Origin: Phycisphaerae bacterium
Lineage (GTDB): Bacteria > Planctomycetota > Phycisphaerae > SM23-33
Direction of reading: 5' to 3'
Length of the DNA stretch: 6,235 nt
Assembly: GCA_030610965.1 (NCBI GenBank)
Contig: JAUWQU010000248.1
Span: 1 to 6,235 of the forward strand
A model generated the notes under the pieces. The model was given only the letters and a program-made list of their open reading frames with translations, did not search any database and was not told where the DNA came from. Of the stretch, positions 1 to 4,278 are shown piece after piece. Both the position numbers and the translations under genes were made by a program. Positions within the stretch are counted from its first letter, which is position 1. Every line of letters starts with the position of its first letter.

Positions 1-120
1 TCTTCTCTTGTTGCCTGAAGCCTGTAGCCTGAAGCTTCTTCTCTTGTTGCCTGAAGCCTCTTCTCTTGTTGCCTGAAGCCTGAAGCCTGTAGCCTGAAGC
101 CTTTTCTCTTGCAGCCTGTT
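1..120. repeat. Nested heptamer repeat array, left of the IVP-family gene
   Basis: The array is built from the 7-mer GCCTGAA with a variant GCCTGTA. Runs of three (13-33), one (49-55) and four (71-98) heptamers are separated by 15-nt pyrimidine-rich spacers (34-48, 56-70, 99-113). Each spacer contains TTCTCTTG, at 39, 61 and 104; a further copy at 3 precedes the first run. A last degenerate unit, GCCTGTT, sits at 114-120. The starts of successive runs are 36, 22 and 43 nt apart, exactly 15 plus 3, 1 and 4 heptamers. The array may continue to the left of the window. The units are direct repeats, so they do not form a strong hairpin. Function is unknown. The pattern suggests growth and shrinkage in 7-nt steps by slippage or recombination. 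Confidence 0.9.
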
Positions 121-148
121 TTGGCATTTCTTTTTCCTGGCTCGTAGC

Positions 149-154
149 TAGAAT
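149..154 (+). promoter_or_regulatory. Candidate -10 element of a leaderless promoter
   Basis: TAGAAT differs from the sigma70-type TATAAT at one base and ends 7 nt before the ATG at 162, so transcription would begin at or next to the start codon. No Shine-Dalgarno-like purine tract precedes that ATG, which fits a leaderless mRNA. A -35-like TTGGCA lies at 121-126, but the spacer would be 22 nt, too long for a standard promoter, so only the -10 is proposed. The assignment is inference from a six-base match. Confidence 0.3.
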
Positions 155-161
155 CGAACCC

Positions 162-533
162 ATGCGGGATCACACCAAATTGCGAGCGTTCGAATTGGCG
201 GATTCGCTGGCATTGGCCGTATATAGGGCCACGATGGAATTCCCGCGTCACGAGCAGTTTGGCCTGACGCAGCAGATGCGCCGGGCAGCAGTCTCCTGCG
301 GTTCGAACATCGTCGAAGGCTGCGCCCGCAATGGTCACGCGGACTATCTGCGTTTTCTCGACATGGCCTACGGTTCAGTGTGCGAGTTGCAGTTCCAGGT
401 CTCCCTGGCGATCCGACTTGGTTACATGGACGGCAAAGATGGCAACTTGCTGTCGTCGGCGTGTTCCGAAACATCCCGTGTACTCAACGGCCTTATCCGA
501 TCACTGCGAGGCTCAGTTTCTCCAGCTCCTTGA
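162..533 (+). CDS. Four-helix-bundle protein, 23S rRNA intervening-sequence (S23/IVP) family
   Basis: The 123-residue product has the usual length and pattern of the freestanding IVP-family four-helix-bundle proteins. Four amphipathic helices can be read at about residues 5-26, 33-57, 59-88 and 94-115. The family core is clear: LTQQMRRAAVSCGSNIVEG at 35-53 (family pattern L-x-x-Q-x-R-R-A-x-x-S-x-x-x-N-I-x-E-G), followed by Y-L-R-F-L around 62-66 and E-L-Q-F-Q-V at 75-80. Relatives were first found inside intervening sequences of 23S rRNA genes and as freestanding genes. They form multimers, may bind nucleic acid, and have no settled function. No rRNA sequence flanks this copy. It lies between two arrays of the same heptamer and uses codons such as TTG, GTA, TAT, AGG and CGA that are less common in its GC-richer neighbours, which suggests transfer. 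The ATG has no clear ribosome binding site. It converges on the HD-GYP gene. Confidence 0.9.
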   Translation: MRDHTKLRAFELADSLALAVYRATMEFPRHEQFGLTQQMRRAAVSCGSNIVEGCARNGHADYLRFLDMAYGSVCELQFQVSLAIRLGYMDGKDGNLLSSACSETSRVLNGLIRSLRGSVSPAP

Positions 534-560
534 TGTCTGATGTGCCCCCCCGCCGTTTTT

Positions 561-616
561 CCTGAAGCCTGAAGCCTGAAGCCTGAAGCCTGAAGCCTTC
601 CCCCTGAAGCCTCAGG
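561..616. repeat. Heptamer repeat array, right of the IVP-family gene
   Basis: Five perfect copies of CCTGAAG run from 561 to 595. A short degenerate stretch (596-602), a sixth copy (603-609) and a variant, CCTCAGG (610-616), follow. The unit is the same as in the array at 1-120 and has the same orientation, but the pyrimidine-rich 15-nt spacer is absent. CCTGA at 603-607 and TCAGG at 612-616 can pair as a 5-bp stem with a 4-nt loop. No U-tract follows on either strand, so it is not a convincing terminator. The stop codon of the reverse-strand HD-GYP gene (612-614) lies inside the last unit. A run of seven C residues (545-551) precedes the array. Confidence 0.92.
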
Positions 617-2024
617 CTACTGGCGCCGACTCGGTCTCGGCGGGCAGGACGTCGGCGAGCTTGCCGGAGCCGACGGCCTCGGCCAGGGCTTCGACGCATG
701 CGAGGTCGAACTGCTTTCCGGCGTTCTTGAGCAGTTCGGCCAGGGCCTCGCGCAGGCTCAGCGGCTCGGAGTATGGCCGGCGGGTGGTCATGGCGTCGAA
801 CGCGTCGGCCACACATATAACCCTGGCCGGCAGAGGAATGTCGCCGCCGGAAAGCCCCTGCGGATAGCCCGAGCCGTCCAGGCGTTCGTGGTGGCACCTG
901 ATGGCGTCCAAGGCGCCGCTGACCAGGGAGGCCCCGGCCAGCATCTCTGTCGCGATGACCGGATGCAGTCGGATGCGGTCCCACTCGTCCTCTGACGGCT
1001 TGGTGCGCTTGTTGAGTATCTCGTCGGCCATGCCGATCTTGCCGATGTCGTGCAGTCGGCCGGCCATGCTCAACTGCTCGATGGACTTCTCGGACAGTGA
1101 CATCCGCTCGCCGATGGCGACGGCGTAGCGGGCCACTCTCTCGCTGTGGCCGCGGGTGTACGTGTCGCGCGCCTCGATGGCGTTGACGAGCGTTTCGAGG
1201 AACTCGACGTTGGACCGCTTGACCCGCGCGACGGCCTGGTGGTTGTGAATGGCCACCGCGGAGGCCTCGCAGATATTGCTGAAGACGAACTCGTCCTCGA
1301 TGGTGAAGTCGTCCCGGCCGACGGGCTCGGTAATGCTCAGCACGCCGAGTCGCATCTTGCCCCAGTTCATATTCGACAGCAGCAGCGGCGCGGACATGAT
1401 CGCGTCGGAATCTATCGGCAGGGCCTCGTCGGCGTTCTGCGGGCCGCGAATGTGGATGGGCGTGTCGGACTGGAAGACCCGTCCGGCGATTCGCTCACCG
1501 ACGGGGATCCGCGTCGAGTCGATCACGTTCTGGGGCCCGCCTCGGGAGGCGGCGATGTAGAGGTATTCGCCGGCCTCGTCGGCAAGCATCACCGACACCC
1601 GGCGGCAGCGCAGGCGCTCGATGGCGCTGTCGACGATGTACTCCAGGCACTCGTCGAGGCTATCCAGCGGGGAGAGCTTCTTGAGGAACTCGTGCTGTTC
1701 GGCCTGCTCGCGGCGAAGCTGCTGGAGCCGGTGCCGGCTGCGTTCCCGCTCATCAGTCCGGGAGTTTATCAGCGACAGCATGATGACCGCCACCAGGCCC
1801 GTCATTACGAAGATGGTGTTGAGGACCGCCCCGCCGAAGTACCAGGCCGCCGCACCCTCGATCGCTACCGCCAGCACCAGCAGTATGCTCGCCCGGATCG
1901 GCGGGCACTGACGAACGCTCTGGAGCTCGCAATCGACGCAGCGGCGGAACGGCTTGAGGCCAAACTTGTACGAGAGCACGCAATTGTGCAAGAGCTTTGA
2001 AACGGCTTGTTCGTTTCCCAGCAT
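612..2024 (-). CDS. Membrane-anchored GAF/HD-GYP protein, probable cyclic-di-GMP phosphodiesterase
   Basis: A 470-residue protein is read from the ATG at 2024. The N-terminal segment carries four cysteines (15, 29, 32, 40). Two hydrophobic helices follow (about 44-62 and 66-86), then a charged, probably coiled-coil linker (89-115), a GAF domain (about 120-265) and an HD-GYP domain (about 274-455). The HD-GYP signature is complete: H293 in GHSERV, H325-D326 in LHDIGKIG, H354-P355, HHERLDGSGYP at 378-388, and DAFDAMTTRRPY at 407-418. This family hydrolyses cyclic di-GMP at a metal centre on the cytoplasmic side, and the GAF domain would supply ligand or redox input. That activity is inferred from the intact motifs. 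The ATG at 2024 is preferred over an in-frame GTG at 2159, because the extra 45 residues are low-complexity and AGGG lies 7 nt upstream of the ATG. The gene is divergent from the transglutaminase-like gene and convergent with the IVP-family gene. Confidence 0.9.
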   Translation of the reverse strand: MLGNEQAVSKLLHNCVLSYKFGLKPFRRCVDCELQSVRQCPPIRASILLVLAVAIEGAAAWYFGGAVLNTIFVMTGLVAVIMLSLINSRTDERERSRHRLQQLRREQAEQHEFLKKLSPLDSLDECLEYIVDSAIERLRCRRVSVMLADEAGEYLYIAASRGGPQNVIDSTRIPVGERIAGRVFQSDTPIHIRGPQNADEALPIDSDAIMSAPLLLSNMNWGKMRLGVLSITEPVGRDDFTIEDEFVFSNICEASAVAIHNHQAVARVKRSNVEFLETLVNAIEARDTYTRGHSERVARYAVAIGERMSLSEKSIEQLSMAGRLHDIGKIGMADEILNKRTKPSEDEWDRIRLHPVIATEMLAGASLVSGALDAIRCHHERLDGSGYPQGLSGGDIPLPARVICVADAFDAMTTRRPYSEPLSLREALAELLKNAGKQFDLACVEALAEAVGSGKLADVLPAETESAPVA

Positions 2025-2031
2025 AATCGGG

Positions 2032-2041
2032 CCCTGCCTTT
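2032..2041 (-). promoter_or_regulatory. Probable ribosome binding site of the HD-GYP gene
   Basis: On the reverse strand AAAGGCAGGG precedes the ATG at 2024. The AGGG part ends 7 nt before the start codon, a usable Shine-Dalgarno spacing. It is a modest match, but it supports this start over the upstream in-frame GTG at 2159. Confidence 0.45.
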
Positions 2042-2102
2042 CGATATCGCTTCCCAAATACCCCACCCCACGTGCCGGCCGCGCCGCGGGCGACGGAGAC
2101 AG

Positions 2103-2178
2103 GGCAAACCCTACAAGTTGCTTTCGGTACGCCGGGGCCGCTACTTGAATAAGGCGCACAGTTTCGATAAGGTTTGCC
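2103..2178. repeat. 8-bp inverted repeat in the divergent intergenic region
   Basis: GGCAAACC at 2103-2110 is the exact reverse complement of GGTTTGCC at 2171-2178, with 60 bp between the arms. It lies between two divergent genes and could be a pair of half-sites for a regulator or simply chance. The left arm overlaps a 4-bp-stem hairpin at 2101-2112. Functional assignment is inference only. Confidence 0.3.
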
Positions 2179-2325
2179 GCCCGGACCGAGGGGTGTTTCT
2201 TTCGCTCACCTTCCGCAATAAACTGGCCTGGTGGCCGTCAAACATGTAGAAGGTACGAGTGTTGGGTTCGGCGCCCGGGCGGGACACGGGCCGTTTCCTG
2301 TTGTCGGAGCCCCGTTGTTTACCTG

Positions 2326-2332
2326 AAAGGAG
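2326..2332 (+). promoter_or_regulatory. Strong ribosome binding site of the transglutaminase-like gene
   Basis: AAAGGAG ends 6 nt before the ATG at 2339. This near-perfect Shine-Dalgarno match with good spacing fixes the start codon and places the signal peptide exactly at the N-terminus. Confidence 0.85.
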
Positions 2333-2338
2333 CGTTCT

Positions 2339-4270
2339 ATGTTGGCATTTCGCGGGCTTATTCGCAGGGCGCTGCCGGCAGTGACGATTCTCTCGGCCTT
2401 CGCGGTGGCCGGGGTGGCAGTGGCCGCGCCGGCGGCGGGGTCAAGAGACGGCGGTATCGTCAAGTTCACCGGGCCAAGGGAAGAGCAGTGGCTGGTGCGG
2501 GCCGTCTACGACGAGCTGCGCCTGAATACCGGGCCGGAGAAGCGCGGGGAGCTTGTCAAGCGAATCGAGTCCGTCGCCACGGCCTGGCTGGCGACGGGGC
2601 GGATGGAGGCCTTCGACGCCGGAAACGAACTGGTTCACGCCATGCTCGCCTGCAAATACCTGGCCGAGTTGGAGGGCAAATCCAAAGCCGCGAATCCGCA
2701 ACTCGCCCAGTGGCTTCTGGGCCACGAAGAAGTGCGCCGGACGCTGTTCCGCGGCCTGGAGGACGTCGACTCGCCGGAGAAGGCCCTCGAACAGTTCGCC
2801 GAGCTCCAGGCCGCCGAGCCGGAAAAGGTCCTGGAATACCCCAACCTCGCCGTCGCATTCGCCACGGCCAAAACGCTCCGCCACTACAAGAAGCAGCCCA
2901 GCCCGGCCAGTATGGTCGAAAGCTTCAACTACTACACCGACTCCAAGAGGCGATTCCGTTACGACCTCAAGAAGATGCCCTACGAACTGTCCCGCTACCT
3001 GGCCGACACCCGGCTGAACATCGCCGAACGGGACTGGGCGGCCAAGAAGTACTTCCGCATGGTCGACCTCGGGCCGGCGTACTTCCACGTGAAGTACGAC
3101 GACGACTATTACATGAAAAAGGTGCCCAAGAAGATCGAGGCGCTGGATTACACCCTGCCCAACCTGCTCAAGGTCGGCGGGGTGTGCATCGAACAGGCCT
3201 ACTACGCCTCGCAGATCGCCAAGTCCCTCGGCGTTCCGGCCGCGATCGTCTACGGCAAGGGCGAGTCCGGAATAGGCCACGCGTGGTTCACGTATTTCCA
3301 GCTCAACCCGGCCGGCACGTCCGCCTCCTGGTCCGGCGGGGCGGGACGATACCAGAACCAGCTTTACTTCACCGGCAACGTCTACAACCCCGCCACCGGC
3401 GAGAAGATCATGGACACTGAACTGGTGCTCGTGGGGGCCGCCGCCCTGCTGCCGCAGAAGCGCCGCGAGCAGGCGGAGTCCGCCGCAGCCCTGGCGAAGT
3501 TGGTTTCCGAAGCCTGCCGCGAAGGCGACAAGGAAGGCGACGTCGAGCCGCTCAAGGCGCTGGCGGCCGATTACCAGGCCCGCGTGGACAAGGCCGGGGA
3601 CTCCGCGGCGCCAAAGGTGGCGCTGGAGTGGGTAAAGCCCAAGAAGAAGCTCGATTCCGATATGATGGTGGGCCTGCTGCACCTGGCCATCCAGCGAAAC
3701 ATCGCCTATGGCCAGACCTGGCGGATGGTCGTAAGCCTCCGCAAGGAAAACCGCCTCTCCACCAAAAGCCTCGACCGCTTTTTCAGCCTGCTGATCAGCA
3801 GGACCGCCGCGGCCTACCCAGAGCAGAGTTGCCAGATGATCCTCGACCTGGTGCCGACGCTCGAGGAGCCGGGCAAGCGAGAGATGGCGTACAAGAAAAG
3901 CCTGGCCGTTTACGGCAGGCGGCCGGACCTCAAGGGCAAGATCCTCCTGGCGCTGGGCGATGATGTTCGAGAGAGGGGCCAGACCGCCCGGGCCATCAGG
4001 ATTTATCAAACCGCGGCCATGGAATGCGTCATCGTGCCTGACGTGGTCCTGCCCGCGGCCTCAAAGGCCGAGGAGCTTCTCGTGGCCAACAACAAGAAGG
4101 CCGAGGCCATGCGGATGTATCAGGCCCTGTTCGCCAAGACGACCAGGTCTGACGCCGCCGCCGAGATCCGCCGCGAGACGTCCAATTACAAACTCGGCGC
4201 CCGCCTGGCAGAGTTGCTCAAGCAAGCCGGCAACACAGCCGCGGCCCAACAGATCGAGTCGTCCCTGTAA
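2339..4270 (+). CDS. Secreted transglutaminase-like (papain-fold) protein with C-terminal helical repeats
   Basis: The 643-residue product starts with a signal peptide: basic residues at 5-10, a hydrophobic core at 11-28, and likely cleavage after AVAA at about residue 30. It should therefore act outside the cytoplasmic membrane. A helical, charged region (about 45-250) precedes a transglutaminase-like core with C283 in VGGVCIEQAYYA, followed by H314 in GIGHAWFTYF. The third catalytic position, usually Asp in a D-P-T motif, appears to be N350 in VYNPATGE. The His-to-Asn distance (36 residues) is longer than usual because of a Gly/Ser/Trp-rich insert at about 324-341. After about 430 the protein is helical, with TPR-like segments near 534-560, 574-600 and 615-641 that could bind partners. 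Family members include protein cross-linking enzymes and cysteine proteases; the substrate here is not predictable. The start is fixed by a strong ribosome binding site. The gene ends 8 bp from the stop of EF-G on the other strand. Confidence 0.82.
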   Translation: MLAFRGLIRRALPAVTILSAFAVAGVAVAAPAAGSRDGGIVKFTGPREEQWLVRAVYDELRLNTGPEKRGELVKRIESVATAWLATGRMEAFDAGNELVHAMLACKYLAELEGKSKAANPQLAQWLLGHEEVRRTLFRGLEDVDSPEKALEQFAELQAAEPEKVLEYPNLAVAFATAKTLRHYKKQPSPASMVESFNYYTDSKRRFRYDLKKMPYELSRYLADTRLNIAERDWAAKKYFRMVDLGPAYFHVKYDDDYYMKKVPKKIEALDYTLPNLLKVGGVCIEQAYYASQIAKSLGVPAAIVYGKGESGIGHAWFTYFQLNPAGTSASWSGGAGRYQNQLYFTGNVYNPATGEKIMDTELVLVGAAALLPQKRREQAESAAALAKLVSEACREGDKEGDVEPLKALAADYQARVDKAGDSAAPKVALEWVKPKKKLDSDMMVGLLHLAIQRNIAYGQTWRMVVSLRKENRLSTKSLDRFFSLLISRTAAAYPEQSCQMILDLVPTLEEPGKREMAYKKSLAVYGRRPDLKGKILLALGDDVRERGQTARAIRIYQTAAMECVIVPDVVLPAASKAEELLVANNKKAEAMRMYQALFAKTTRSDAAAEIRRETSNYKLGARLAELLKQAGNTAAAQQIESSL

Positions 4271-4278
4271 GTCGCGTA

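Larger units (their letters stand above)
2025..2338. other. Divergent intergenic region between the HD-GYP and transglutaminase-like genes
   Basis: This 314-bp stretch separates two start codons pointing away from each other, so promoters for both should lie here. No confident -35/-10 pair was found in either direction. It contains an 8-bp inverted repeat (2103-2110 with 2171-2178), a small hairpin AGGG-CAAA-CCCT (2101-2112), and the ribosome binding site of the forward gene at its right end. The reverse reading frame stays open from 2024 out to a GTG at 2159, but the encoded peptide looks non-coding. No small gene or RNA gene is evident. Confidence 0.6.

Noticed and set aside
149..165. GAATCGAACC, resembling the reverse complement of a tRNA T-loop, as a possible tRNA remnant or attachment site
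   Set aside because: The bases around it do not form a T-stem, and no acceptor, D or anticodon arm can be found nearby on the reverse strand.
603..616. CCTGA-AGCC-TCAGG as a Rho-independent terminator
   Set aside because: The stem is only 5 bp and no U-tract follows on either strand.
1..616. A CRISPR array or a diversity-generating retroelement around the four-helix-bundle gene
   Set aside because: Repeat units are 7 nt with no unique spacers. No reverse transcriptase or template/variable repeat pair is present, and the protein matches the S23/IVP type rather than Avd.
493..984. Reverse-strand ORF of 163 codons crossing the right array
   Set aside because: It is a frame-shifted shadow of the HD-GYP gene, Arg/Pro-rich, and runs through the array only because the heptamer has no stop on that strand.
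1146..2000. Forward ORF of 284 codons opposite the HD-GYP gene
   Set aside because: It is antisense to clear GAF/HD-GYP motifs, has no ribosome binding site and its product resembles no family; it is a GC-driven shadow.
2060..2085. GGCAC on the reverse strand as a sigma54 -24 element for the HD-GYP gene
   Set aside because: The TTGC-type -12 element is absent at the required distance.
2025..2159. GTG at 2159 as the start of the HD-GYP protein (515 residues)
   Set aside because: The extra 45 residues look non-coding, no ribosome binding site was seen for the GTG, and the ATG at 2024 has one.
2145..2173. TTGAAT...TAAGGT with a 17-bp spacer as a forward promoter for the transglutaminase-like gene
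   Set aside because: The -10 matches the consensus at only about three of six positions and lies some 165 bp from the start codon.
2441..4009. Reverse ORF of 522 codons opposite the transglutaminase-like gene
   Set aside because: It is a GC-rich shadow. The forward frame has a strong ribosome binding site, a signal peptide and catalytic motifs.
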